From NCBI GenBank assembly GCA_002493635.1, contig DKZL01000032.1:2060-31509 (forward strand): a DNA stretch of 29,450 bases, given 5' to 3'. The DNA is from Ruminococcaceae bacterium UBA7075. Lineage in GTDB: Bacteria > Bacillota > Clostridia > Oscillospirales > Acutalibacteraceae. The notes under the pieces are model-generated. The model worked only from the letters and a program-made list of their open reading frames with translations, was not told the DNA's origin and ran no database searches. Shown in pieces: positions 15,637-23,581 of the stretch. How positions within the stretch are numbered: the stretch's first letter is position 1; each line of letters opens with the position of its first letter. Position numbers and translations under genes: made by a program.

Positions 15637-18258
15637 TCAAACAGTTTCACTGTTGTTACCGTAGTAAGCATTGAGGTACATCTGCTTGATTTCCTTGAAG
15701 AGTGGATATCTTGGGTTTGCACCTGTGCACTGATCGTCGAATGCCTGCTCAACCATATCGTCAAGTCTGTTGAGGAAGTCTGTTTCGTCGATGCCGTACT
15801 CCTGAATTGAACTCTTGATGCCAACTCTTGCCTTGAGGTCATTAACAGCCTTGATGAGATTCTCAACGCTCTCGTCATCATTCTTACCGCCAAGACCGAG
15901 GTAGTTAGCAACTTCAGCATAACGAGCCTTTGTCTTTGGATGATCGTACTGTGGGAATGTACCCATCTTTGCAGGAACTTCAACAGAGTTGAATCTGATA
16001 ACCTGCTCAATCATAACAGCGTTAGCAACACCGTGTGGAAGGTGATGGAAAGCACCGAGCTTATGAGCCATTGAATGGCAAACACCGAGGAATGCGTTAG
16101 CAAATGCCATACCTGCCATTGTAGCAGCGTGAGCAACCTTTTCACGAGCAACAGGCTCATTCATACCGTTGTCATAGCAAGCAGGGAGGTACTCAAAGAT
16201 AAGCTTGAGTGCTCTGAGAGCAAGACCGTCTGTGAAGTCTGTTGCGAGCATTGAAGCATAAGCCTCAAGTGCATGTGTAACTGCGTCGATACCTGATGCA
16301 GCTGTAAGGCCCTTAGGACCGCTCATCATATTGTCAGCGTCAACGATAGCCATATTAGGCATAAGCTCATAGTCAGCAAGCGGATACTTAACGCCTGTGT
16401 TCTGGTCAGTGATAACGGCAAAAGGAGTTACCTCTGAACCTGTACCCGAAGATGTCGGGATGGCAATAAAGTAAGCCTTCTCACCCATCTTAGGGAATGT
16501 GTAAACTCTCTTACGGATATCGCTGAAACGCATAGCCATATCCATAAAGTCAGCTTCCGGATGCTCATAGAGAACCCACATAATCTTACCGGCGTCCATT
16601 GCAGAACCGCCGCCGAGTGCGATGATTACATCAGGCTCAAACTTGCGCATAGCCTCTGCACCCTTCTGAGCTGAAAGAAGTGATGGGTCAGGCTCAACAT
16701 CAGCAAATGTTGTATATGTGATACCCATTTCGTCGAGCTTATCTGTGATTGGTTTTGTGTAGCCATTCTTGTAAAGGAATGAGTCAGTAACGATAAATGC
16801 TCTCTTCTTGCCCATTACGCTCTTAAGCTCTGCAAGAGCAACAGGCATACAGCCCTTCTTAATATAAACCTTTTCAGGTGCTCTAAACCAAAGCATATTT
16901 TCTCTCCTCTCGGCTACTGTCTTGATGTTGATAAGGTGCTTACAGCCAACATTTTCAGAAACTGAGTTGCCGCCCCATGAACCGCAACCGAGTGTGAGTG
17001 AAGGTGTGAGCTTGAAGTTGTAAAGGTCGCCGATACCGCCCTGTGATGAAGGTGTATTAACAAGGATACGGCAAGTCTTCATATTTGCAGCAAATTCGTC
17101 AATCTTAGCCTTTTCGTTTACAGCGTCAACATAAAGTGATGATGTGTGACCGTAACCGCCGTCAGCAACAAGCTGCTTAGCCTTTGCAACAGCATCGCTG
17201 AAATCAGCAGCCTTGTACATAGCAAGTACAGGAGAAAGCTTCTCGTGTGCAAATTCCTCGCTGATATCAACAGACTCAACTTCACCGATAAGAACCTTTG
17301 TTTCCTCAGGAATTTCTACACCTGCAAGAGCAGCGATTGTAACAGGCTTCTGACCAACGATTTTGGCATTTAAAGCACCGTTTATGATGATTGTCTTTCT
17401 TACCTTTTCTGTTTCGTCAGCGTTAAGGAAGTAGCAGCCGCGAGCCTTGAACTCCTTCTTAACCTTTGCATATATCTTCTTGTCAACGATAACTGACTGC
17501 TCTGATGCGCAAATCATACCGTTATCGAATGTCTTTGAGTGAATGATTGAGTTTACAGCAAGAAGAATATCAGCTGTTTCGTCAATGATTGCAGGTGTGT
17601 TACCTGCGCCAACGCCGAGAGCAGGCTTACCTGATGAATAAGCAGCCTTAACCATTCCCGGACCGCCTGTTGCGAGGATGATGTCTGACTCCTGCATAAG
17701 CATATTTGTAAGCTCGAGTGAAGGAATATCAATCCAGTTGATGATACCCTCAGGTGCACCGGCAGCAACAGCAGCCTCTAAAACTACCTTAGCAGCTTCG
17801 ATTGTGCTCTTCTTTGCACGTGGGTGCGGGCTGATGATGATACCGTTACGAGTCTTAAGGCAAACAAGTGTCTTGAAGATTGCAGTTGATGTTGGGTTTG
17901 TTGTAGGAATAACTGCGCCTACTACGCCGATCGGCTCAGCAATTTTCTTAATGCCGTAAGCCTTATCTTCTTCGATAACACCACAAGTTTTCATATCCTT
18001 GTATGCGTTATAGATATACTCAGAAGCATAATGGTTCTTGATAACCTTGTCTTCAGCAACGCCCATACCTGTTTCTTCAACAGCCATTTTAGCGAGCGGA
18101 ATTCTCATTTTGTTAGCTGCAGTAGCTGCTGCAAGAAAAATCTTGTCAACCTGCTCCTGTGTGTAGGTTGCAAAAATCTGCTGAGCTGCTCTAACTTCTG
18201 CTAAAGCCTTCTCAAAAGTTTCTACATTTTCTACGATAGGATACTCTTTTGTGCTCAT
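15637..18258 (-). CDS. adhE: Bifunctional acetaldehyde-CoA/alcohol dehydrogenase
   Basis: Fused enzyme reducing acetyl-CoA to acetaldehyde and then to ethanol with two NADH, regenerating NAD during fermentation. It is known to form spirosome filaments in other bacteria. The 873 residues comprise an N-terminal aldehyde dehydrogenase half (about 1-440) and a C-terminal iron-dependent alcohol dehydrogenase half (about 455-865). The first has IPTTNPTSTAIFKT, GVGAGNTPA and catalytic Cys250 in GMICASEQ. The second has the NAD motif GGGSAMDAGK and metal-ligand stretches DAVTHALEAYAS and CHSMAHKLGAFHHLPHG. The ATG start has AGAGGT about 9 nt upstream. It is a single-gene unit with its own promoter and terminator. 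Confidence 0.98.
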   Translation of the reverse strand: MSTKEYPIVENVETFEKALAEVRAAQQIFATYTQEQVDKIFLAAATAANKMRIPLAKMAVEETGMGVAEDKVIKNHYASEYIYNAYKDMKTCGVIEEDKAYGIKKIAEPIGVVGAVIPTTNPTSTAIFKTLVCLKTRNGIIISPHPRAKKSTIEAAKVVLEAAVAAGAPEGIINWIDIPSLELTNMLMQESDIILATGGPGMVKAAYSSGKPALGVGAGNTPAIIDETADILLAVNSIIHSKTFDNGMICASEQSVIVDKKIYAKVKKEFKARGCYFLNADETEKVRKTIIINGALNAKIVGQKPVTIAALAGVEIPEETKVLIGEVESVDISEEFAHEKLSPVLAMYKAADFSDAVAKAKQLVADGGYGHTSSLYVDAVNEKAKIDEFAANMKTCRILVNTPSSQGGIGDLYNFKLTPSLTLGCGSWGGNSVSENVGCKHLINIKTVAERRENMLWFRAPEKVYIKKGCMPVALAELKSVMGKKRAFIVTDSFLYKNGYTKPITDKLDEMGITYTTFADVEPDPSLLSAQKGAEAMRKFEPDVIIALGGGSAMDAGKIMWVLYEHPEADFMDMAMRFSDIRKRVYTFPKMGEKAYFIAIPTSSGTGSEVTPFAVITDQNTGVKYPLADYELMPNMAIVDADNMMSGPKGLTAASGIDAVTHALEAYASMLATDFTDGLALRALKLIFEYLPACYDNGMNEPVAREKVAHAATMAGMAFANAFLGVCHSMAHKLGAFHHLPHGVANAVMIEQVIRFNSVEVPAKMGTFPQYDHPKTKARYAEVANYLGLGGKNDDESVENLIKAVNDLKARVGIKSSIQEYGIDETDFLNRLDDMVEQAFDDQCTGANPRYPLFKEIKQMYLNAYYGNNSETV

Positions 18259-18291
18259 TAAATCTACCTCTTATCTTGAATTATATTAATA

Positions 18292-18306
18292 TTCAGCATT
18301 GCTGAA
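18292..18306. promoter_or_regulatory. Dyad in the adhE leader
   Basis: TTCAGC-ATT-GCTGAA is a perfect 6-bp inverted repeat about 35-50 nt upstream of the adhE start codon. It could be a small RNA hairpin or an operator. It does not match the Rex consensus (TTGTGAAN4TTCACAA) that often controls adhE. Confidence 0.35.
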
Positions 18307-18358
18307 AATGATTGGCAAAAGCAACGTTACACTGCATACGCTCCGTGCAAAAAATTGA

Positions 18359-18388
18359 TTTATACACACAACTGCAATGTACGAGCAA
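18359..18388 (-). promoter_or_regulatory. Candidate promoter of adhE
   Basis: On the minus strand TTGCTC (18388-18383), an 18-nt spacer and TATAAA (18364-18359) would leave a leader of about 95 nt. The upstream LRR gene ends at 18411 without an obvious terminator, so some read-through into adhE is possible. Confidence 0.5.
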
Positions 18389-18410
18389 TTTTTTAATAAA
18401 AAAGTAAAAA

Positions 18411-19145
18411 TTACTGTGCTTCAAACACAAGATTGTTTAAATTTTCTTTGTCCTGACCAAATTCTTTTACATATTCCTCTGCATATGAGCCTGAAGACCC
18501 CTTAACTGTAATCGGACTTTTAGAATCAGAAAAAACATTTGGTTCCATTTTGGTGATTGTTTTAGGAATTGTTACCTCAGTAAGGTTTGAACACTGATAA
18601 AATACATATGAATCAATTTCTGTGAGAGTTTCACTTTCAGGAATTGTAACGCTCTTTAAACCTGTACCGCTGAATGTGTAAATTCCCAGATATTTAATTG
18701 ATGCAGGCAACTCGATTTCCTCAAGATTTCTGCAGAAAAAGAAACTGTTTGAACCAAGTGTTTCAAGATTTTTTGAAAGCTTGATGCTTTTAAGATTTTT
18801 GCTGCTTGCAAAAGCGTAGTCGCCGATTGATTTAATTGTGTCAGGCATTGTGATGCTCTCTGCTTCACAAGAGTCAAACACAAACGAACCGATTGATGTG
18901 ATTGTGTAGTCTTTGTAGGTTTCAGGAATTTCGATTGTCTTATCAGTACCTTTGTATTCGGTAATCATAAGTTCATTTTTATTGATTACATAATAACCAA
19001 AATCGCCATCCCTAAGATCAGGTTCAGTAGCTTCTACTGTATACCCGGGCTCTGAGTTGTTGCGGGAGCAGCCGCAGCCGGAAAGGCTTAATGCCGCTGT
19101 AACACACAAAGCACCTGCAAGAACTGCGCAAATAATTCTTTTCAT
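18411..19145 (-). CDS. BspA-type leucine-rich repeat lipoprotein
   Basis: Predicted surface lipoprotein of 244 residues. A signal peptide (MKRIICAVLAGALCVTAALS) ends in the lipobox LSGC with lipidated Cys24. A short acidic linker is followed by about five or six repeats of the BspA/Treponema LRR type (for example ITSIGSFVFDSCEAESITMPDTI, shown in part as SIGSFVFDSC and SIGDYAFASS). The last part (KGSSGSYAEEYVKEFG) is the usual end cap of this family. Such repeats mediate binding in some proteins, but no ligand can be assigned here. ATG at 19145 is about 10 nt from AAAGGA. A GTG two codons earlier is the alternative. A near-consensus promoter precedes it. Confidence 0.85.
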   Translation of the reverse strand: MKRIICAVLAGALCVTAALSLSGCGCSRNNSEPGYTVEATEPDLRDGDFGYYVINKNELMITEYKGTDKTIEIPETYKDYTITSIGSFVFDSCEAESITMPDTIKSIGDYAFASSKNLKSIKLSKNLETLGSNSFFFCRNLEEIELPASIKYLGIYTFSGTGLKSVTIPESETLTEIDSYVFYQCSNLTEVTIPKTITKMEPNVFSDSKSPITVKGSSGSYAEEYVKEFGQDKENLNNLVFEAQ

Positions 19146-19196
19146 TAACACGCATTCCTTTCAAAACTATATTTATCGACTTAATGTCTTGAATAC

Positions 19197-19226
19197 ATTT
19201 TATCATGATTGTTAAATATTTGTCAA
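19197..19226 (-). promoter_or_regulatory. Strong promoter of the LRR lipoprotein gene
   Basis: On the minus strand a perfect TTGACA (19226-19221), an 18-nt spacer and TAAAAT (19202-19197), about 50 nt before the start codon. It is the best match to the vegetative consensus in this part of the window. Confidence 0.75.
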
Positions 19227-19308
19227 TGTTTTTTTTGCGATTTTTCTACTTTTATCGTGTTACATAATAATTACAAAATTATTACGACTATATTAAGCAA
19301 AATGCAAC

Positions 19309-19378
19309 AAAAGCAGCCGGTGGGCTGCACTTATCCGAGCAGATAACAACATATGTAAATCCTCTTCTGTGCCCGACT
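19309..19378 (-). ncRNA. Putative small RNA, copy 1 of a tandem pair
   Basis: Read on the minus strand, the element begins AGTCGGGCACAGAA, continues with 21 nt that differ from copy 2, then TCTGCTCGGATAAGT, and ends with GCAGCC-CACC-GGCTGC followed by four T. CAGA pairs with TCTG, and TCGGG with CTCGG (one or two G-U pairs) across a CA bulge, which puts the variable stretch in the loop. The last hairpin resembles an intrinsic terminator. A TATACT lies just upstream (minus strand) as a possible -10 box. No known riboswitch class was recognised. Strand is inferred from the T-run. Confidence 0.5.
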
Positions 19379-19406
19379 GCAAAGTATAAGTAGTTTCATA
19401 TAGAGT

Positions 19407-19477
19407 AAAAAGCAGCCGGTGGGCTGCACTTATCCGAGCAGACAGCATCATATTAAACCACACTTCTGTGCCCGACT
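19407..19477 (-). ncRNA. Putative small RNA, copy 2 of a tandem pair
   Basis: Same architecture as copy 1, exactly 99 nt away. The first 31 and last 14 plus-strand bases of the 66-nt core (19412-19477) are identical to copy 1, while the central 21 nt match at only 12 positions. The terminator-like hairpin is followed by five T on the minus strand. No clear promoter is visible upstream, where the antiporter terminator lies. Confidence 0.5.
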
Positions 19478-19502
19478 ATTTTCTGACAGTTTACTAAAAA
19501 TA

Positions 19503-19530
19503 AAAAAATGCGATTAAAATCGCATTTTTT
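19503..19530. terminator. Bidirectional terminator downstream of the antiporter gene
   Basis: AAAAAATGCGAT (19503-19514) and ATCGCATTTTTT (19519-19530) form a 12-bp stem around TAAA, with A/T runs on both sides. It lies about 175 nt beyond the antiporter stop codon and separates it from the tandem RNA elements. Confidence 0.75.
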
Positions 19531-19634
19531 GGGCGGCTGATAGCCGCCCCTACAGATGTTCGTATTCTAAATCCGTTTCGGACAAACAATCTCACCCCTA
19601 CCAACGGTCGGAGAAGAATATGTTGTTTGCCCAA
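19529..19634. repeat. Palindromic intergenic element with inverted ends
   Basis: The stretch starts with TTGGGC (19529) and ends with GCCCAA (19634). Inside, GGGCGGCT-GAT-AGCCGCCC (19531-19549) is a perfect hairpin followed by CCTACA. GGACAAACAA (19580-19589) faces TTGTTTGCCC (19623-19632), which pair fully as minus-strand RNA with one G-U. No coding capacity is seen. It may be a small REP/MITE-like repeat. The rest of the gene-free stretch 19227-19704 contains only the paired RNA elements and the terminator. Confidence 0.4.
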
Positions 19635-19704
19635 CAATTAAAGTTTCAACTTTGGAATTAAAAATATTAATGTTAATTTAAAACAGCAAAACAGTGATAT
19701 AAAA

Positions 19705-20982
19705 TTACACTGCACTGCCTTCTTTTGCAGTCGGCAACGAATCCTGTTTGTCGTTTTTCTTGTCGAACAAAAATTTAAGAATTACAGGAGCCACTATTGT
19801 GGTAATTACAACCACTATTACAAGCGGACCGAACAAAGCAGGATCCATAAGTCCGCAACTCTCACCCTTTTTGGCAACAATAAGCGCAACCTCTCCTCGT
19901 GAAATCATACCTGCGCCTATCTGAAAACACTCTCTTGTTGAATAACCGCAAATTTTGCCGCCCAACGCACAGCCAAAAAATTTACTTATTACAGCAACTA
20001 TTGTAAGAAGAATTGCAAAAATAATCAGTGACACAGACATTGAAGGAAGCTCAATAGTCAAACCGATTCCTGCAAAGAAAATCGGTGAAAGTAACATATA
20101 TGAAAGAGTTGCAAAACGATTTTCAAGGTACATTTTTCTGTTTGTCATTGAAAGTACCAGACCTGCAATGTATGCACCTGTTATATCAGCCACACCAAAG
20201 AAAACCTCGGCACAGAATGCAGAAATCAAGCAGTAGGCGAATGCAATAATAACATGACGTCGGCTGTCGCGCTTTGTGCTTTTGTTTATCCACTTAAACA
20301 GGTAATACATTCCAATGCCCAGAAGCACGGCGAATATAAAGAAAAGTACAATCTTTATAAGAACAAAAATAATGTTTACAGAATCATCCGAGAATGAAGT
20401 AATGATTGTGAGCGCTATAATACCGAGTACATCGTCAATTATTGCAGCACCCAGAATCGCATTGCTTGCAGGGGTGTTCAGCTTGCCCATTTCCTTGAGG
20501 GTTTCAACTGTAATTGAAACAGATGTAGCAGTCAGAACTACACCGATAAAAATGCTCTTCAACATCTTTGTCTGCGTAACTGCATCATTCACAAAGAACC
20601 ACGCTGTTGCGCCGCCCATTATTAGCGGAACAATAACACCGATTACTGCAATAATTAAAGAAGCCTTGCCGCACTTTTTCATCTCGTGAATATCAGTTTC
20701 AAGACCTGCACCAAACATAAGCACAATTACGCCTATCTCCGATAAAATACCAAACAGTTGGTTTGATCCTGCCGCTGAAGAGAAAAATCCGGTTTCGGTT
20801 GTCCAGCCGAAAATTGCATTTACAACAGGACCAAGTATAACACCAGCAACAAGTGCACCGACAACCTGCGGCATTTTAACACGCCTTGTGAACAAGCCAA
20901 GCAGCTTTGTTGCTAAAAGAATTGCTGCTAAAACTATAAGATAATTAAATTCCGAAAGGCTTTCAAAATTTATCCACTCCAT
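19705..20982 (-). CDS. CPA2-family cation/proton antiporter
   Basis: Polytopic membrane exchanger of the Kef/NapA group, expected to move Na+ or K+ against protons for ion or pH homeostasis. The 425 residues form about twelve hydrophobic segments. Visible family features are GVVLTATSVSITVETLKEMG in the unwound-helix region, the double aspartate in GAAIIDDVLGI that carries ions, and GMISRGEVALIVA with its conserved Arg near residue 365. There is no C-terminal nucleotide-binding TrkA-N domain, so a ligand-gated Kef channel is unlikely. Ion specificity is not decided by sequence. The ATG has GGAGG 7 nt upstream. The gene is transcribed divergently from the glycogen operon. Confidence 0.92.
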   Translation of the reverse strand: MEWINFESLSEFNYLIVLAAILLATKLLGLFTRRVKMPQVVGALVAGVILGPVVNAIFGWTTETGFFSSAAGSNQLFGILSEIGVIVLMFGAGLETDIHEMKKCGKASLIIAVIGVIVPLIMGGATAWFFVNDAVTQTKMLKSIFIGVVLTATSVSITVETLKEMGKLNTPASNAILGAAIIDDVLGIIALTIITSFSDDSVNIIFVLIKIVLFFIFAVLLGIGMYYLFKWINKSTKRDSRRHVIIAFAYCLISAFCAEVFFGVADITGAYIAGLVLSMTNRKMYLENRFATLSYMLLSPIFFAGIGLTIELPSMSVSLIIFAILLTIVAVISKFFGCALGGKICGYSTRECFQIGAGMISRGEVALIVAKKGESCGLMDPALFGPLVIVVVITTIVAPVILKFLFDKKNDKQDSLPTAKEGSAV

Positions 20983-21098
20983 AAAATAACCTCCTGCGCA
21001 TTACCATTTGTTTAAACAATCCGCAACAAAAATGCTTAAATAAATGATAATCAAAATCTTTCTCCTAAATCCCTTATAAATAAGATCATTTATTCTTT

Positions 21099-21126
21099 AT
21101 TCTATCACTTTCGACCAGAATTTCAA
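21099..21126 (-). promoter_or_regulatory. Candidate promoter of the antiporter gene
   Basis: On the minus strand TTGAAA (21126-21121), a 16-nt spacer and TAGAAT (21104-21099), leaving a leader of about 110 nt before the ATG at 20982. Confidence 0.45.
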
Positions 21127-21290
21127 CGCAAAAATTAACGTATTATTTATTTTGTTTATAATAACAAAACCGATTATATTTCCTTGAATTTTTTGTATTT
21201 TTTATCTCCGTAAATTTAATCCGACAAATTCTGCTTTACTTATATTGCATAATTAATAATAGAACAAGGCATTGAATTTTTTATAATATT

Positions 21291-21320
21291 TTGTAAATTC
21301 GTGTAAATTTACACTATAAT
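21291..21320 (+). promoter_or_regulatory. Distal glg promoter with an embedded palindrome
   Basis: TTGTAA (21291-21296), an 18-nt spacer and perfect TATAAT (21315-21320). The spacer contains GTGTAAATTTACAC (21301-21314), a perfect 14-bp palindrome that fills the space between the boxes. A dimeric repressor bound there would block RNA polymerase. The regulator is unknown. Confidence 0.5.
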
Positions 21321-21386
21321 CCAATAATTTTCGTCACTATTTATAAAAAATATACTAAAAATTAGTTTTTTATTTTTCTAATTTGC

Positions 21387-21415
21387 TTGAAATAAACATA
21401 TATTTTTGGTATTAT
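21387..21415 (+). promoter_or_regulatory. Proximal glg promoter
   Basis: TTGAAA (21387-21392), a 17-nt spacer and TATTAT (21410-21415). The predicted start near 21422 leaves a leader of about 220 nt before glgB. Together with the distal promoter it would drive glgB-glgC-glgD-glgA. Confidence 0.55.
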
Positions 21416-21641
21416 ATAAAAAGAGATATTATTATTTCTACCAAATAAAAACATATATAAAGCTTTTTGGCATATTTTTCACGATATTTTGCTTTGGATT
21501 TCCACAATGCATTATCACTTTTGTAATACAGTACACATCAAAACATAATATGTTAAAAATCTTAATACTTTTTATTTATCGGATAATTTGGATAATAATA
21601 TAAATTTATCACGAAAACTTACTTAACAAGGAGTTGAATGT

Positions 21642-23552
21642 ATGATTTGCAGCTTTGACGAGGTCTGCACAGGAATTGAACTTTTTAACTCGGGGGCAAA
21701 TTACAGTGCATATAATATCTTTGGCGCACACCTCGCAGTTTCTGATGGCAAAAACGGAGTATTTTTCCGGGTGTGGGCTCCAAATGCGCTCAGCGTGTCG
21801 GTTGTCGGAAGCTTCAATGACTGGAATCAGACATCACACTCTATGCAAAAGCTGTCAGGCGGTTGCTGGGAACTGTTTATTGAAGGCGTCAAGCCCTTTG
21901 AAAGCTACAAATATTGCATTGAAACACAAAGTTGTGAAAAAATTTTAAAATCAGACCCATTTGCTTTTCACGCTGAACTAAGACCGAACAATGCTTCTGT
22001 TGTTTTTGACATTGACAAATACATCTGGAATGATGAAAAATGGTTTGAAGACTGCAAAAAGCGCAGCAAACTCAAGAGTCCCATGAATATATATGAAATA
22101 CATCCGGGGGCTTGGAAACGTCATTCCAATAATGAACTTCTTAACTATCGTGAACTTGCCGACGAATTAGTACCGTATCTTTCAGAAATGCATTATACTC
22201 ACGTACAGTTTATGCCTGTAATGGAATATCCTCTTGATGAAAGCTGGGGATTTCAGACTACGGGTTACTTTGCAGCCACATCACGTTACGGCACTCCGTC
22301 AGATTTGATGTTTCTCATTGATTGTCTTCATAATGCCGGAATAGGTGTTATTTTTGACTGGACTCCTTCAAATTTTCCAAAGGACAGCTTCGGACTGTCA
22401 AAATTCGACGGTACTGCTATTTATGAAAATGAAGATCCAAAGCTTGGAGAACGCCGTGCATGGGGAACCTGTCTGTTCAACTTTGCAAGGCACGAGGTGT
22501 TGAGCTTTCTTATTTCTTCCGCAATGTTCTGGCTTGAAAAGTATCATGTTGACGGACTAAGGGTTGGTGCTCTTTCCTCTATGCTGTATCTTGATTACAG
22601 CAAAGCGAAGGATGAATGGATTCCGAATGCTTTTGGCGGCAAGGAAAATCTTGAAGCTATTGATTTTATTCAAAGGCTCAATAATGCAATTCACGAAAAA
22701 TATCCCGACGTTATAATGTTTGCCGAAGAAAATACGAGCTGGCCAAAGCTTACACGTCCTGCCGATGAGGGAGGACTTGGATTTGACTTTAAGTGGAATG
22801 TCGGTTGGATTAATGATGTGCTTCATTATATGACGCTTGATCCGCAGTGGCGACCGTTTAATCACGATAACCTGACCTTCAGCTTTTTTTACGCTTTTGC
22901 CGAGCACTTTATTCTTCCTGTTTCACACGATGAGGTATCTCACGGCTCCGGCTCGCTCATCAGCAAAATGCCGGGTGAATATAACGATAAGTTTTCAGGT
23001 GTCAGAGCTTTTATTACATATATGTTTGCTCATCCCGGAAAGAAATTTTTATTTATGGGCAGTGAAATAGGACAATTTGACGAGTGGAATTTCAACTCCG
23101 GCTTGCAATGGAATTTGCTTGATTTTGAAAAACACTCACAGCTTAATATTTTCTTCAGAGATATAAACAAATTTTATCTTGAAACCAAACCGCTTTATGA
23201 GCTTGATACAATATGGAAAGGCTTTGACTGGATTCATCACGATGATTTTACAAACAGTGTTATTGCGTTTAAACGCACGGACAGTGAGGGAAACGACATT
23301 ATCGCTGTATGCAATTTTCGGCCGATTAAGCTTGAAAAATATAATATCGGCGTTCCCGTATACGGTCTGTATGACGAAATTTTTTCATCGGATAAGCTTG
23401 AATACGGCGGTACCGGAATAACAAACGGTACCGGTATGCTGCCGCAGATAATGAAAATTCACGGCTGTGAACAGGGACTTTCCCTGACAATACCGCCGCT
23501 GAGCGTAATTTATCTTAAATGTGTAAAATTGCTTGATATTCCGTCAAAGTAA
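21642..23552 (+). CDS. glgB: GlgB-like protein, probable catalytically dead branching enzyme
   Basis: Full-length (636 residues) homologue of GH13 1,4-alpha-glucan branching enzyme: CBM48 domain (about 30-115), catalytic barrel (about 150-500) and C-terminal beta domain. Key residues are altered. The nucleophile Asp of region II (family RVDAVxSMLY) is Gly309 in RVGALSSMLYLD. The region-I His (family DWVPxHFP) is Asn244 in DWTPSNFP. The conserved Tyr of the WGYQ motif is Phe204 in WGFQ. Retained are Asp239, Arg307, the acid/base Glu362 (AEENTSWP) and His429-Asp430 (SHDEVSHG). Without the nucleophile, GH13 double-displacement chemistry should fail. The frame is intact and codon use looks normal, so this is not a decaying pseudogene. 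A glucan-binding or regulatory role in the operon is inference. ATG with AAGGAG 8 nt upstream. Confidence 0.9.
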   Translation: MICSFDEVCTGIELFNSGANYSAYNIFGAHLAVSDGKNGVFFRVWAPNALSVSVVGSFNDWNQTSHSMQKLSGGCWELFIEGVKPFESYKYCIETQSCEKILKSDPFAFHAELRPNNASVVFDIDKYIWNDEKWFEDCKKRSKLKSPMNIYEIHPGAWKRHSNNELLNYRELADELVPYLSEMHYTHVQFMPVMEYPLDESWGFQTTGYFAATSRYGTPSDLMFLIDCLHNAGIGVIFDWTPSNFPKDSFGLSKFDGTAIYENEDPKLGERRAWGTCLFNFARHEVLSFLISSAMFWLEKYHVDGLRVGALSSMLYLDYSKAKDEWIPNAFGGKENLEAIDFIQRLNNAIHEKYPDVIMFAEENTSWPKLTRPADEGGLGFDFKWNVGWINDVLHYMTLDPQWRPFNHDNLTFSFFYAFAEHFILPVSHDEVSHGSGSLISKMPGEYNDKFSGVRAFITYMFAHPGKKFLFMGSEIGQFDEWNFNSGLQWNLLDFEKHSQLNIFFRDINKFYLETKPLYELDTIWKGFDWIHHDDFTNSVIAFKRTDSEGNDIIAVCNFRPIKLEKYNIGVPVYGLYDEIFSSDKLEYGGTGITNGTGMLPQIMKIHGCEQGLSLTIPPLSVIYLKCVKLLDIPSK

Positions 23553-23581
23553 ATACATATTTCTAAATAAAAATCAAATAA

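Larger units (their letters stand above)
20983..21641. other. Divergent 659-nt control region, antiporter and glgB
   Basis: Very AT-rich gene-free stretch between divergent genes. It holds one candidate promoter towards the antiporter and two towards glgB. It also holds the palindromes TTGTTTAAACAA (21008-21019, antiporter leader) and GTGTAAATTTACAC (21301-21314). No RNA gene or supported protein gene was found. The glgB leader downstream of the second promoter is about 220 nt long without a recognised riboswitch. Confidence 0.7.

Noticed and set aside
18292..18306. Rex-binding site for adhE
   Set aside because: The dyad TTCAGC-ATT-GCTGAA does not fit the Rex consensus in sequence or spacing.
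19309..19477. CRISPR array or type III antitoxin repeat
   Set aside because: There are only two copies, the repeats are long and internally structured, the variable part lies inside the unit, and no cas or toxin gene is nearby.
19309..19477. Sodium or other ion riboswitch for the antiporter
   Set aside because: The elements lie downstream of the antiporter gene and beyond its terminator, not in its leader, and no known riboswitch core was recognised.
21406..21603. Hydrophobic 65-residue frame upstream of glgB
   Set aside because: It begins with TTG inside the predicted promoter, has no ribosome-binding site, and its composition is what AT-rich DNA gives by chance.
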